Source of the DNA: Actinacidiphila epipremni
GTDB taxonomy: Bacteria > Actinomycetota > Actinomycetes > Streptomycetales > Streptomycetaceae
Direction of reading: 5' to 3'
Length of the DNA stretch: 64,000 nucleotides
Assembly (NCBI RefSeq): GCF_012034175.1
Contig: NZ_JAATEJ010000010.1
Location: 62,001 to 126,000, forward strand
Below the pieces are notes generated by a model. The model was not told the origin of the DNA and searched no databases. It saw only the letters and a list, made by a program, of their open reading frames with translations. This document shows, piece by piece, positions 52,623-61,766 of the stretch (its first letter is position 1; each line of letters opens with the position of its first letter). The translations under genes were made by a program, and so were the position numbers.

Positions 52623-54356
52623 ATGCTCCCGCTTCCGCTGACCGGCCTGCTGCGGCTCGCCGGGCCCTCGCAGACGTGGTTCAAGCCCGCGCTGAGCGTC
52701 GTCGCCTCCGTCGCGCCGCCGAACCTGCTGCTGGTCGCGCTCGGCCGGCTGGACCTGGCCGGCTACACGATGGCCGGCTCGCTGTGCGCCCTCTACGCCC
52801 ACAACCGCCCGTACGCCGCCAGGGCGCGGGTGCTGGCGTGGGTGGTCCTCGGCATGCTCACGGGCCTGGCGGCGGCGCTGGTGACGGCGTCGCTGACCGG
52901 CAGCGCGGTGGTGCTCGTCACGGTGGGCGCGCTGCTCGCGGCGGGCCAGAAGGCGGTGTGCGACGCGAGCAGGATCGGGCCGCCGGGCAATGTGATCTTC
53001 GCCTTCGTCAGCTCCGCGAGCCTTTTCGCCCCGCAGCAGCTGTGGCAGGTCCCCGCGCACGTGGGCCTCGCCGCGCTGGCCGGCGCGTGGGCCTGGGCGG
53101 TCGGCATGGCGCCGGGCCTGCTCCGCCCGCACGGCCCGGAACGCCGCGCCACGGCGGCGGCCCTGCGGGCGGCGGCGGCCTACGCGTACGCCTGCGGCGG
53201 CGCTTCCGGCAGCCCGTCCGGCGGCGCTTCCGGCGACCCCTCCGGCGGCTTCTCCGGCGGTCCGGAGGGCGGGCACGCCCGCGCGGCGGCGGCTGCGGCG
53301 CTGCACACCGCATGGCAGACGCTCGCCGCGTCCGGCCCCCGCTCGGCCGCCCGGCCCGCGCTGGAGCGGCTGCTCACCCGCGCCGAGGCCGCGCTCGCCG
53401 CCCCGCGCGCCGCGGACCCGGCGCTGCTGCGGGCCTGGGCGCACGCCCTGCGGGGCAGCGGCCCGCTCCCGGCGGCGGGCGGGACGGCCGCTGTCGGGCC
53501 GGTACGGGCCCTGCGCGCGAGCACGCCGGCCGGCGCGTCCGCCGCCTGGCCCACCGCCGGCCCCGCGGGTCCGGCCCGGGTGCGGGACCTCGCCCGTACC
53601 GTACGGGCGCGGTGCGGGGCGGTCGGGCCGCTGGCGGTGCGGACCGGCGTGGGGTGCGCGCTCGCCGGGTACGGGTCGCTCGCGCTCGGGGTGGGGCGGC
53701 CGTACTGGGCGCTGGTCACCGCCGCGTCGCTCTACCAGGCGAACGTCACGCTCACCTGGAGCCGCGGGGTGCAGCGCGTCGTCGGCAACCTGCTCGGCGT
53801 CGTCCTGTTCGCCGCCCTCGCGCCGCTCACTCAGCTGAGCCCGTGGGCGCTCGTGCTGTGCTGCGTCGCGCTGAACTTCGGCGCGGAGGCCCTGATCACC
53901 CGCAACTACTGGCTCGGCAGCGTGTGCGTGACACCCATGGCGCTGCTCATCAGCGACTTCGCCCGCCACCAGGAGCCCGGCGCGCTGATGGCCGACCGGG
54001 TGCTGGACACGCTCGTGGGCGCGCTCGTCGGCTTCGCCGCGGCCATCGCCGTCACCAACCGGCGGGCCGGCGACCGTATCGAGCACGCGCTCGCCGCGGT
54101 CCACCGGGCCCGCGAGCGCTCCGACGGGCTGCTCAGCGCCGCCGAGCCCGACCCCGGCGCGCTCACCGCCGCGCACCGCGCCCTCACCGGCGCGCTCGTC
54201 GACCTGCGCGCGGCGGCCGACACCGCCGCCGGCGAGTGGTGGCAGCGGGCCGTCCCCGCCGAGCGGGTGCTGCACGCCGAGCGGACCGGGCACCGTACGC
54301 TCGCGGTGGCGATACGGCGGCAGGCGCCGCCTCCTGCGGAGGGCGTACACGTATGA
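52623..54356 (+). CDS. FUSC-family (aromatic acid exporter-like) membrane protein
   Basis: ATG 52623 gives 577 residues. Two blocks of about five transmembrane helices (about 20-165 and 335-465) are separated by a soluble region with a Gly/Ser/Pro repeat (GGASGSPSGGASGDPSGG, about 195-220). The second block contains GRPYWALVTAASLYQANVTLTWSRGVQRVVGNLLGVVLFA, the FUSC signature found in AaeB-type exporters. A cytoplasmic helical tail follows. It likely exports aromatic or other weak acids under control of the coupled MarR gene. Confidence 0.88.
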   Translation: MLPLPLTGLLRLAGPSQTWFKPALSVVASVAPPNLLLVALGRLDLAGYTMAGSLCALYAHNRPYAARARVLAWVVLGMLTGLAAALVTASLTGSAVVLVTVGALLAAGQKAVCDASRIGPPGNVIFAFVSSASLFAPQQLWQVPAHVGLAALAGAWAWAVGMAPGLLRPHGPERRATAAALRAAAAYAYACGGASGSPSGGASGDPSGGFSGGPEGGHARAAAAAALHTAWQTLAASGPRSAARPALERLLTRAEAALAAPRAADPALLRAWAHALRGSGPLPAAGGTAAVGPVRALRASTPAGASAAWPTAGPAGPARVRDLARTVRARCGAVGPLAVRTGVGCALAGYGSLALGVGRPYWALVTAASLYQANVTLTWSRGVQRVVGNLLGVVLFAALAPLTQLSPWALVLCCVALNFGAEALITRNYWLGSVCVTPMALLISDFARHQEPGALMADRVLDTLVGALVGFAAAIAVTNRRAGDRIEHALAAVHRARERSDGLLSAAEPDPGALTAAHRALTGALVDLRAAADTAAGEWWQRAVPAERVLHAERTGHRTLAVAIRRQAPPPAEGVHV

Positions 54357-54952
54357 CGGCGGCGAACGCGGCGGACCCGGACGACGGCCCCGGGGGCGCG
54401 GGCGGCGGGGCCCCGCCGCCCGCGGCGCCGGCGGGCGGGCGGGCCGCCGGGGACGACATCGTCGCCGGGGTCGTACGGCAGTGGTACGCCGTGCGGCCGG
54501 ACGTCGACACCGGGCCGATGGAGATCATCGGGCGGATCAACCGGTGTGCCGCGCTGCTCCAGCAGGCCGAGGACGCGCCGCTGCGGCACGCCGGGCTCAA
54601 CCGCGCGGAGTTCGACGTGCTCGGGACGCTGCGCCGCACCGGGCACGAGCTGACGCCGGGCGAGCTCGCCCGCGAGACGTTCTCCTCCGGCGCGGCGGTG
54701 ACCAAGCGGCTCAAGCAGCTCGGCGAGCGCGGCCTCGTCGAGCGGCGGGCCGACACGCGCGACCGCCGGGTCGTCCTCGTGCGGCTCACCGACGCCGGCC
54801 GCGCCCTCGTCGACGCGCTGCTGCCCGAGCAGCTGTCGTACGAGGCCGCGGTCCTGTCCGGGGTCGAGGCCGGCCGCCGGGACGACCTGGCCCGCCTGCT
54901 GGGCGAGCTGCTCGTCCAGCTGGAGGGCCGGCTCGGCCTGCCGCGCGGCTGA
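54353..54952 (+). CDS. MarR-family transcriptional regulator
   Basis: ATG 54353 overlaps the exporter stop (ATGA). The 199-residue product has a Gly/Ala/Pro-rich N-terminus of about 40 residues and then a MarR winged helix: HAGLNRAEFDVLGTLRRTGHELTPGELARETFSSGAAVTKRLKQLGERGLVERRADTRDRRVVLVRLTDAGRAL. The DxRD-R wing motif is intact. It probably represses its own operon and responds to a phenolic ligand. Confidence 0.93.
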   Translation: MTAANAADPDDGPGGAGGGAPPPAAPAGGRAAGDDIVAGVVRQWYAVRPDVDTGPMEIIGRINRCAALLQQAEDAPLRHAGLNRAEFDVLGTLRRTGHELTPGELARETFSSGAAVTKRLKQLGERGLVERRADTRDRRVVLVRLTDAGRALVDALLPEQLSYEAAVLSGVEAGRRDDLARLLGELLVQLEGRLGLPRG

Positions 54953-54976
54953 CCTCACACGCCGGTCACCCGGCCC

Positions 54977-55702
54977 TCACACGTCGGTCAGGCGCAGGCC
55001 CGCGTGGGCCTTGTAGCGGCGGTTGACGGAGATGAGGTTGGCCACCAGCGACTCGACCTGGTGGGCGTTGCGCAGCCGGCCGGCGAAGACGCCGCGCATG
55101 CCGGGGATGCGGGCGGCCAGCGCCTGGACGATGTCGGTGTCGGCGCGCGAGTCGCCGAGGACCATCACGTCGGTGTCGATCTGCTCGACCTCCGGGTTCT
55201 GCAGCAGCACCGCCGAGAGGTGGTGGAAGGCCGCCGCGACCCGCGAGTCGGGCAGCAGCGCGGCGGCCTGCTGGGCGGCGCTGCCCTCGTCGGGCGTGAG
55301 GGCGTACGCGCCCTGCTTGTCGAAGCCGAGCGGGTTGACGCAGTCCACCACGAGCTTGCCGGCCAGCTCGGCGCGCAGCGACTCCAGGGTCTTGGCGTGG
55401 CCCTCCCAGGGCACGGCGACGATCACCACGTCGCTGCGCCGGGCGCACTCGGCGTTGTCCGCGCCCGCCACGCCGTGGCCGAGCTCGGCCGCCGCGGCCT
55501 CGGCGCGGTCCGCGCTGCGGGAGCCGATGACCACCCGCTGGCCGGCCCTGGCCAGCCGGTAGGCCAGGCCCCGGCCCTGGTCGCCGGTGCCGCCGAGCAC
55601 CCCGACGACCAGGTCGGAGACGTCGGGCAGCGCCCAGGGGTCCTTCGCGGGGGCCTTCGCCGGGGCGGACTTGGTGGCGTCGGTGGAGTCAGCGTTCGTC
55701 AT
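54977..55702 (-). CDS. npdG: NADPH-dependent F420 reductase
   Basis: The 241-residue enzyme has an Ala/Lys-rich N-terminus of about 30 residues, then the NADP-binding Rossmann motif VGVLGGTGDQGRGLAYRLARAGQRVVIGSRSADRAE and the family segments SDVVIVAVPWEGH, VVDCVNPLGFDKQGAYAL, AAFHHLSAVLL and the terminal VNRRYKAHAGLRLT. It transfers hydride between NADPH and coenzyme F420, supplying F420H2 to enzymes such as the Ddn-like protein at 1519-1944. Confidence 0.95.
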   Translation of the reverse strand: MTNADSTDATKSAPAKAPAKDPWALPDVSDLVVGVLGGTGDQGRGLAYRLARAGQRVVIGSRSADRAEAAAAELGHGVAGADNAECARRSDVVIVAVPWEGHAKTLESLRAELAGKLVVDCVNPLGFDKQGAYALTPDEGSAAQQAAALLPDSRVAAAFHHLSAVLLQNPEVEQIDTDVMVLGDSRADTDIVQALAARIPGMRGVFAGRLRNAHQVESLVANLISVNRRYKAHAGLRLTDV

Positions 55703-55781
55703 GACCGCGATCCTGCCAGGTGCGGTGCCGTGCGGCGCGCCGGGCCCCGGGGTGCCCGCCGCGCCGCGCGGCCCCGCGTCC

Positions 55782-56609
55782 TCAGGCCGCCGGGGGCCTG
55801 AGCTCCATCGTGCAGCACTTCACGCTGCCGCCCGCCTTGTGGAACTCCGTCATGTCGACGCCCAACGGCTCGTACCCGCGCTCGCGCAGCGCCGCCGCCA
55901 GGCCGGCCGCCTCGCGCGGCAGCAGGACGTGCAGGCCGTCGCTCACGGCGTTCAGGCCGAAGACCGCCGCGTCCTCGGCCGTCGCGAGCAGCGCGTCCGG
56001 GAAGAGCCGGGCGAGCACCTGGCGGGAGCCCGGCGAGAAGGCGCCGGGGTAGTACATGATCTCGTCGGCCGCGTCGTCCAGGACGGCGAGCGCGGTGTCG
56101 AGGTGGTAGTAGCGCGGGTCGGTGAGCTCCAGGCTGATCACCGGGCGGCCGAAGAACTCCTGCGCCTCGTCGTGCGCGAGCGGGCTGCTGCGGAAGCCCT
56201 GCCCGGCCAGCAGCCAGGAGGAGGTGACGGCGAAGTCGCCCTCCGCCTCGTTGACGTGCTCCGGTTCGCGTATGTCGGCGAAGCCGACCGCGCGGGCGCG
56301 GAACCACGCCAGGTGCGCGGGGGCCTCGGCGGCCCGCTCGGGGTTCGCGAACTTCGCGCCGAGGACCCGGCCGTCGACGACGGTGGCGCCGTTCGCGGCG
56401 AAGACCATGTCCGGCAGGCCGGGTTCGGGGTCGAGGATCTCGACGGTGTGGCCGAGGGCGCGGTAGCGGTCGCGCAGGTCCTCCCACTGGAAGAGGGCGA
56501 TCGCCGGATCGACCGGCTTGCGCGGGTCCATCCACGGGTTGATGCAGTACGCGACCCGGAAATGCGCGGGTGGGCACATCAGGTAGCGGCGGGGTGTCGC
56601 GTGGCGCAA
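55782..56609 (-). CDS. ddaH: dimethylargininase (N-dimethylarginine dimethylaminohydrolase)
   Basis: The start is TTG 56609, with GAGGAG six bases upstream, giving 275 residues; an ATG at 56579 is possible but would lose the family-typical RHATPRRYLMCPP N-terminus. The guanidine-modifying fold has MVFAANGA, RYYHLDTAL (catalytic H169) and GGSVKCCTMEL (nucleophile C265). It hydrolyses asymmetric dimethylarginine to citrulline and dimethylamine. Upstream 56610-56792 shows no gene. Confidence 0.93.
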   Translation of the reverse strand: MRHATPRRYLMCPPAHFRVAYCINPWMDPRKPVDPAIALFQWEDLRDRYRALGHTVEILDPEPGLPDMVFAANGATVVDGRVLGAKFANPERAAEAPAHLAWFRARAVGFADIREPEHVNEAEGDFAVTSSWLLAGQGFRSSPLAHDEAQEFFGRPVISLELTDPRYYHLDTALAVLDDAADEIMYYPGAFSPGSRQVLARLFPDALLATAEDAAVFGLNAVSDGLHVLLPREAAGLAAALRERGYEPLGVDMTEFHKAGGSVKCCTMELRPPAA

Positions 56610-56792
56610 TGCGGGCTCCTCGGGGTGATGGGCGTCCGTTTGCGGGGGCGGGCGGGGTGGGCCCGCGCCCCTGGCAGGATTGTGCGCTCGTTTCGCGCGG
56701 GCGGCGCCCTTTTCGTTGCTGCGCGCGCGTGCTCCGTCGCGGGGGTGCTTTTACGCGGTGGCGCTCACGGGGTGGGGTTGTGCGGGGTGCGC

Positions 56793-57638
56793 TTACGGAG
56801 TGGGGTCCCGGAGCGGGTGAATGAGGGGGTGGCCGGTGCGCGGGTGCGGCAGCACCTCCACGGGGTGCCGGTAGACCTCGCTGAGCAGGTCGGCCGTCAG
56901 CACGTCGGCGGGTGCGCCGTACGCGGTGCGGCGGCCCGCCGCGAGGACGGCGACGCGGTCCGCGTGCGCGGCGGCCAGGCCCAGGTCGTGCAGCACGATC
57001 ACGATCGCCTTCCCCGCGGCGGCCTGCTCGCGGCACACCCGCAGCACCAGCTCCTGGTGGTGCAGGTCCAGCGCCGCCGTCGGCTCGTCGAGCAGCAGCA
57101 GCGCCGCACGCTGGGCCAGTACGCGGGCCAGCGCGACCCGGGCGCGCTCGCCGCCGGAGAGGGCGGGGTACGGGCGGTCCGCGAAGCCGGTGGTCTCGGT
57201 GACCGCCATGGCCTCGGCGACCGCCGCGTCGTCCTCGTCGGCGAGCGGTGTGCCCGCCCACGGCGCGCGGCCCATCCGTACGACGTCGCCGGCGGTGAAG
57301 GGGAAGGCGAGCGGGGCGGACTGCGGCAACACCGCCCGGCGCATGGCCAGTTGGCGCGGGGTCCAGGTGGTGAGGGGTGCGCCGGCGAGAGCGATCCCGC
57401 CGCTCTCGGCCGGTACGTCGCCGGCGAGCGCGCCCAACAGGGTGGACTTCCCCGCGCCGTTCGGGCCGACGAGGGCGAGGACGTGGCCGGCGGTGACGTC
57501 GAGGTCCACGTCGTGCAGGACCGGGCGGGGGCCGAGCCGTACGGTCAATTCCCTTGCCCGGGCGAGGACTTCGCCGGGGCGGGGCGGTGGCGGCGGGGCC
57601 GTGCGGTCGCGGCGCAGGGCGGCGGGCAGCAGGCTCAT
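56793..57638 (-). CDS. hmuV: heme ABC transporter ATPase
   Basis: ATG 57638 follows AAGGAGG and gives 281 residues. Walker A is GPNGAGKST, the signature is LSGGERARVALARVLAQ and Walker B is LLLLDEPTAALDL. FPFTAGDVVRMGR and YRHPVEVLPHPRTGHPLI are typical of HmuV/heme ATPases. An N-terminal Pro-rich stretch of about 20 residues precedes the domain. Start overlaps the permease stop (ATGA). Confidence 0.93.
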   Translation of the reverse strand: MSLLPAALRRDRTAPPPPPRPGEVLARARELTVRLGPRPVLHDVDLDVTAGHVLALVGPNGAGKSTLLGALAGDVPAESGGIALAGAPLTTWTPRQLAMRRAVLPQSAPLAFPFTAGDVVRMGRAPWAGTPLADEDDAAVAEAMAVTETTGFADRPYPALSGGERARVALARVLAQRAALLLLDEPTAALDLHHQELVLRVCREQAAAGKAIVIVLHDLGLAAAHADRVAVLAAGRRTAYGAPADVLTADLLSEVYRHPVEVLPHPRTGHPLIHPLRDPTP

Positions 57639-59071
57639 GCCCAACCTCCTTGGCGGGCGCGGGTCCTGCGCAGCAGCCAGAAGAAGAAGGGGCTGCCGAG
57701 CAGGGCGGTGATGACGCCGAGGGGCAGTTCGGCCGGCACCGCGAGGGTGCGGGCGCCGAGATCCGCGGCGGCCAGCACGAGCGCGCCGCCGAGGGCGCTG
57801 CCCGGGACGAGGAAGCGGTGGCCCGGCCCCGCGGCCATGCGCAGCAGATGCGGTACGACCAGGCCGACGAACGCGACGATGCCGGCGACGGCGACGGCCG
57901 CGGCGGTGAGCAGCGCCACGACGCACACCAGGGTCAGCCGCATGCGTTCGACGTCCACGCCGAGGTGGCCGGCCTGGCGTTCGCCGAGCGCGAGGAGGTC
58001 CAGGCGGCGGGCGAAGAAGGGCGCGGCGAGCAGGCCGGCGGCGGCGCACGGCAGGACGGCGAGGACCTTGGGCCAGGTGGCCTGGGCGAGGGAGCCGAGC
58101 TGCCAGAAGGTGATCTGGGTGAGCTGGGAGTTGTCGGCGTAGAAGACGCACAGGCCGATGAGGGCACCGCAGAAGGCGTTTACGGCGATGCCGGTGAGGA
58201 CGAGGGTGACGACTTCGGTGCGGCCTGCGGAGCGGGACAGGCCGTAGACGAGGAGGACGGTGAGCAGGCCGGCGGCGAAGGCGCACACGGTGACCGTCCA
58301 GGTGCCGGCGAAGGTCAGGCCGAGGGCGATGGAGCCGACGGCGCCGACGGCGGCGCCGGAGGAGATGCCGATGACGCCGGGTTCGGCGAGGGGGTTGCCG
58401 AAGACGCCCTGCATCAGGGCGCCGGCGCAGCCGAGGGAGGCGCCGACGAGGAGGGCGAGGGTGAGGCGGGGGAGGCGGACGTCCCACAGGACGGATTCGG
58501 GGACGCGGGGGAGGGGGTGGCCGCCGAGGTGGGCTCGGTGGGCGGTGGAGGCGAGGATGTCGGGGGCGGGGATGTGGTAGGCGCCGGTGGTGGTGGAGGC
58601 GAGGGTTATGGCGAGGAGGGTGGCGGTGAGGGCGAGGGTGAGCAGGGTTTTTCGGGTGAGTGTGTGGGTGCGGCTTCGGGTGGCGCCGGCTGGGGGTGGG
58701 GTGGTCGGGGCCGCTCCGGGGGGCACCTCCTCGGACTGCGCACATTGACCTCGCTGCATGTCCGGTGACCCCTTGTCGTGCGCAGTCCTGCGGGGGCACC
58801 CCCCGAATCGACCCCGCCCGCTCTCCGTTGGCGGCTTTCCGCTGACGGGGGCTGGGGTGGGTGGGGTCGAGCGGGCCCTCCCGCTGTCCGTTGGCGGCTC
58901 TTCGCCGGTGGGGGCTGGGGTGGGTGGGGCGGATCGGCCGTCCGTCGGCGGCTTTCCGTTGGCGGGGGTGGGGGTGGGTGGGGCGGATCGGGCCCTCCCG
59001 CTGTCCGTTGGCGGGTTTCCGGTGCTGTCCGTGGGCGGCTCTTCGCCGGTGGGGGCTTCTGTTGAGGTCAT
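57635..59071 (-). CDS. hmuU: FecCD-family heme ABC permease with repeat-rich N-terminal extension
   Basis: The core (from about residue 135) is a FecCD/BtuC permease with about ten helices: WDVRLPRLTLALLVGASLGCAGALMQGVFGNPLAEPGVIGISSGAAVG, LGERQAGHLGVDVERMR, GLVVPHLLRMAAGPGHRFLVPGS and LPLGVITALLGSPFFFWLLRR. From ATG 59071, which overlaps the hmuT stop, the protein has 478 residues. The first ~130 are a Pro/Thr/Gly-rich repeat absent from usual permeases. ATG 58759 behind AAGGGG would give a 374-residue protein of normal length. Repeat periods that are all multiples of three argue for the longer form. Confidence 0.9.
   Translation of the reverse strand: MTSTEAPTGEEPPTDSTGNPPTDSGRARSAPPTPTPANGKPPTDGRSAPPTPAPTGEEPPTDSGRARSTPPTPAPVSGKPPTESGRGRFGGCPRRTAHDKGSPDMQRGQCAQSEEVPPGAAPTTPPPAGATRSRTHTLTRKTLLTLALTATLLAITLASTTTGAYHIPAPDILASTAHRAHLGGHPLPRVPESVLWDVRLPRLTLALLVGASLGCAGALMQGVFGNPLAEPGVIGISSGAAVGAVGSIALGLTFAGTWTVTVCAFAAGLLTVLLVYGLSRSAGRTEVVTLVLTGIAVNAFCGALIGLCVFYADNSQLTQITFWQLGSLAQATWPKVLAVLPCAAAGLLAAPFFARRLDLLALGERQAGHLGVDVERMRLTLVCVVALLTAAAVAVAGIVAFVGLVVPHLLRMAAGPGHRFLVPGSALGGALVLAAADLGARTLAVPAELPLGVITALLGSPFFFWLLRRTRARQGGWA
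58827..59058 (-). repeat. degenerate tandem repeat encoding the HmuU extension
   Basis: Copies beginning GTTGGCGGC or GTCGGCGGC start at 58827, 58890, 58944, 59007 and 59031, giving periods of 63, 54, 63 and 24 bp. All are multiples of three and encode PPT-x-SGRAR-x-PPTPAP-type units. Copy number may vary between strains. Confidence 0.7.
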
Positions 59072-60183
59072 GAGGTCTTGTGGAGGGCGGTGGTGAGGGT
59101 GTGGAGGACCGTGGCGGTGCGGGGGCCGAAGTTGAGGAGGGTGCCGTCGTCGATGGCGATGACGCGGTGGTCGAGGCCGGCGGGGGTTTGGGCGACGCCG
59201 GGGACTTTTTCGAGGCCGGGGATGCCGCCGACGGATTCGAGGCCCTTGGTCATGACGAGGATGACGTCGGGGGCGGCCTTGACGAGGGCCTCGCTGGTGA
59301 TGGGGGTGAAGTCCTTGGTCAGGCCGGAGGCGACGCCCGCGTCGATGCCGCCGGCGGCGGCGATGAGGGAGTCGGCGCCGGAGCCGCGACCGCCGATGAG
59401 GTAGACGGAGGCCGTGCCGCGCAGGTAGAGGAACGCCACGCGGGGCTTGTCGGCGGTGGCGGGGACGGAGTCGCGTACCGCGGCGATGCGTTGCTCGGTG
59501 CGGGTGCGCAGTTGGGTGCCCGCGGTGGGGACGCCGAGGGCGGCGGCGACGGCGGTGATGCGGGGGCCGACCTCTTCGAGTGAGGTGGCCGCCGGGAGGA
59601 TCAGCAGCGGGACGCCCGCCTGGCGGATCTGGGCGATCGCCTCGGCCGGGCCGGTCGTCGGCTCGGCCAGTACGAGCGTGGGGTGCAGGGAGAGGACCCC
59701 TTCGGCCGACACGTCGTGCGCGCGGGTGATGAGCGGGAGCTTGGCCGCCTGCGGGAAGGTCGCGGTGATGTCGCGGGCGACGACGTGCGCGCCGAGGCCG
59801 AGCGTGAAGACGATCTCGGACAGGCCGCCGGTGAGCGGCACGATCCGGTCGTCGCTCGCGACGGTGACCTCGCGGCCGTCCGCCGACTTCACCGTGGTGG
59901 GGAGGGTCGGCGTGGGGGTGGGGAGCGGTTCGATCGTGTCGGCGGGGGTGGCTGCGCCGGTGCTTGTTCCGGTGGCTGAGGTGTGTGTTCCCGAGCCGCC
60001 GCATGCGGTGAGGGCGAGCAGCAGGGCCGTGGCGGCGGCTGTCACCGCCGGCCGACCGCGCCTCGGCGCCCTGCGCGTACGGTCCGCCGGCCGTCTGCTC
60101 CCTCGGGGGCCCTGGGCCCAAGACCTTCGCACTGCCGCGCCCGCCTTTCGCTGGGTGTGGGTGGTTCCCACCGTTGCCCGCAT
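59068..60183 (-). CDS. hmuT: heme-binding lipoprotein of the ABC importer
   Basis: The 371-residue product has an Arg-rich N-terminus, a lipoprotein signal ending LLLALTACGG (Cys near residue 61) and a TroA-type helical-backbone fold: DRIVPLTGGLSEIVFTLGLGAHVVARDITATFP, LSLHPTLVLAEPTTGP, SADSLIAAAGGIDAG-like and LESVGGIPGLEKVPGVAQTPAG. It receives heme from surface HtaA proteins. ATG 60183 lies only 3 bp from the iron box, with TAACCT as a likely -10, so the mRNA may start at the ATG (leaderless). Confidence 0.92.
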   Translation of the reverse strand: MRATVGTTHTQRKAGAAVRRSWAQGPRGSRRPADRTRRAPRRGRPAVTAAATALLLALTACGGSGTHTSATGTSTGAATPADTIEPLPTPTPTLPTTVKSADGREVTVASDDRIVPLTGGLSEIVFTLGLGAHVVARDITATFPQAAKLPLITRAHDVSAEGVLSLHPTLVLAEPTTGPAEAIAQIRQAGVPLLILPAATSLEEVGPRITAVAAALGVPTAGTQLRTRTEQRIAAVRDSVPATADKPRVAFLYLRGTASVYLIGGRGSGADSLIAAAGGIDAGVASGLTKDFTPITSEALVKAAPDVILVMTKGLESVGGIPGLEKVPGVAQTPAGLDHRVIAIDDGTLLNFGPRTATVLHTLTTALHKTS

Positions 60184-60186
60184 AGC

Positions 60187-60205
60187 TTAGGTTAGCCTTA
60201 CCTAA
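60187..60205. promoter_or_regulatory. DtxR/IdeR-type iron box
   Basis: TTAGGTTAGCCTTACCTAA matches the 19 bp consensus TTAGGTTAGCCTAACCTAA with one difference. It sits in the 46 bp between divergent hmuT and the first HtaA gene and would repress both when iron is plentiful. Confidence 0.92.
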
Positions 60206-60229
60206 AATGCCCAGCCCGGAGGGGTTCCG

Positions 60230-61711
60230 ATGCCGTCGCTTCGCCATGCCCGCGCGCAGATCGCGCCCAGAGCGCGGGGTTTCCGCCGTGTGCGGCGCTG
60301 GTGGGTCGGCGTGGCCGGCGCCGTGCTGCTCGGCGGGCTCGTCGTGCCGGTCGCGGACGCCGCCGGGCCCGCGGTGGTGAGCGGGGGGCGGCTGGACTGG
60401 GGGATCAAGGCGTCCTTCCAGAGCTATGTCACCGGGCCCATCGCGCAGGGCAGTTGGAGCCTGACGGGCGGGGCCGACACCGTGGGGAGCGAGCAGTTCC
60501 GGTTCCCCTCGGCGCAGGGGTCGTACGACGCCGGGTCCGGGGCGCTGAGTGCCGCGTTCACCGGCGGGGTGCACTTCCTCGGGCACCGGCAGAGCAACGG
60601 GGTCTACCAGCTGGACCTCGCCATCTCCCGGCCCTCGGTACGGATTTCCGGCCGCGGCGGGACGCTCTACGCCGACATGAGCAGCAAGGACAAGGACACC
60701 GGCAAGGTCACCACGTCGCGTCAAGTGCCGCTGGCCAAGCTGGCGTTGGGCGGGGTGGACACCCGCGGGGTGACCGGGGCGCGGCTCACGCTGAGCAATG
60801 TGCCGGCGACGCTCACCTCGCAGGGCGCCCGGGCGTTCGCGGGCTACTACACCGCCGGGACGGTCCTCGATCCGGTCAGCCTGTCGGTGGACCTGCACCC
60901 GAAGCCGGCGGTGACCCGGTCGGTGAAGCCGTCGCCTTCGGCCACCCCGCAGGCGCCGGGCCACTTCGCGGACGGCGCCGTCGACTGGGGCGTGCGGCGG
61001 ACCTTCCGCGAGTACGTCACCGGCGATATCGCGCAGGGCAGTTGGCAACTGGCCGGCGGGGCGAAGGAGGGCGGCGCGCTCTTCCGGTTCGGGGCGGGCA
61101 CGGGCACGTACGACGCCGCGCGGCACACCCTGGACGCCCGGTTCTCCGGCAGCGTGCGCTTCCTGGGCATGAAGGGCGCGGACGGTGCGTACGGGCTGGA
61201 CCTGACGATCGGCGGGGTGCGGGTCACCGTGGCGGGCGGCAAGGGCACGCTGTACGCGAACGGCCGGCCCTTCGTGACCTTCCCGGCCCAACTCGCCCCG
61301 AAGGACGGGCTGCTGAGCGTGCGGGAGGCGCCGGCCACGCTGACCGCGCAGGGCGCCGGCGCGTTCGGCGGGCTCTACACCGCGGGCACCGCGATGGACC
61401 CGCTCACGCTGTCGATCGCCCTCGACCCGGCGGCGACGCTGCCCGCCCTGCCCGACATCGGCTCGGCGCCCGTCACCACTCCCCCTCCGTCTGGCACTCC
61501 CCCGACTCCCCCGACGGCCCGCCCGCAGCCGGTCGCGTCGTCCCGCAGCGGCGGGTCGTCGGGGGTCACCGTCGCGGTCGCCGCCGGCTGCGCCGTCCTG
61601 GTCGCCGCTCTGGCCACCGTGTGGTCCGTACGCCGGCGCCGGCATGCACCTGCCGGGGGCGCCCCGTCCGCCGGCGACGACCGCGACTCCGGTGCGCCGC
61701 ACGGCGACTGA
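60230..61711 (+). CDS. htaA: HtaA-domain heme-binding membrane protein 1
   Basis: The 493-residue protein has a signal peptide (cleavage near residue 45, DAA|GP), two HtaA domains (about 52-225 and 245-400; LDWGIKASFQSYVTGPIAQGSW, VHFLGH and the second copy VDWGVRRTFREYVTG), a Pro-rich linker and a C-terminal transmembrane helix (about 444-466) ending RRRRH. No LAxTG motif is present, so it is membrane-anchored. HtaA domains bind heme in Corynebacterium through conserved Tyr and His. ATG 60230 lies 24 bp after the iron box. Confidence 0.92.
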   Translation: MPSLRHARAQIAPRARGFRRVRRWWVGVAGAVLLGGLVVPVADAAGPAVVSGGRLDWGIKASFQSYVTGPIAQGSWSLTGGADTVGSEQFRFPSAQGSYDAGSGALSAAFTGGVHFLGHRQSNGVYQLDLAISRPSVRISGRGGTLYADMSSKDKDTGKVTTSRQVPLAKLALGGVDTRGVTGARLTLSNVPATLTSQGARAFAGYYTAGTVLDPVSLSVDLHPKPAVTRSVKPSPSATPQAPGHFADGAVDWGVRRTFREYVTGDIAQGSWQLAGGAKEGGALFRFGAGTGTYDAARHTLDARFSGSVRFLGMKGADGAYGLDLTIGGVRVTVAGGKGTLYANGRPFVTFPAQLAPKDGLLSVREAPATLTAQGAGAFGGLYTAGTAMDPLTLSIALDPAATLPALPDIGSAPVTTPPPSGTPPTPPTARPQPVASSRSGGSSGVTVAVAAGCAVLVAALATVWSVRRRRHAPAGGAPSAGDDRDSGAPHGD

Positions 61712-61766
61712 CGCCGCGGCGCCTTCCCTGCCGTACCTTCCGATCCCTTACAGGAGAGAACCACCC

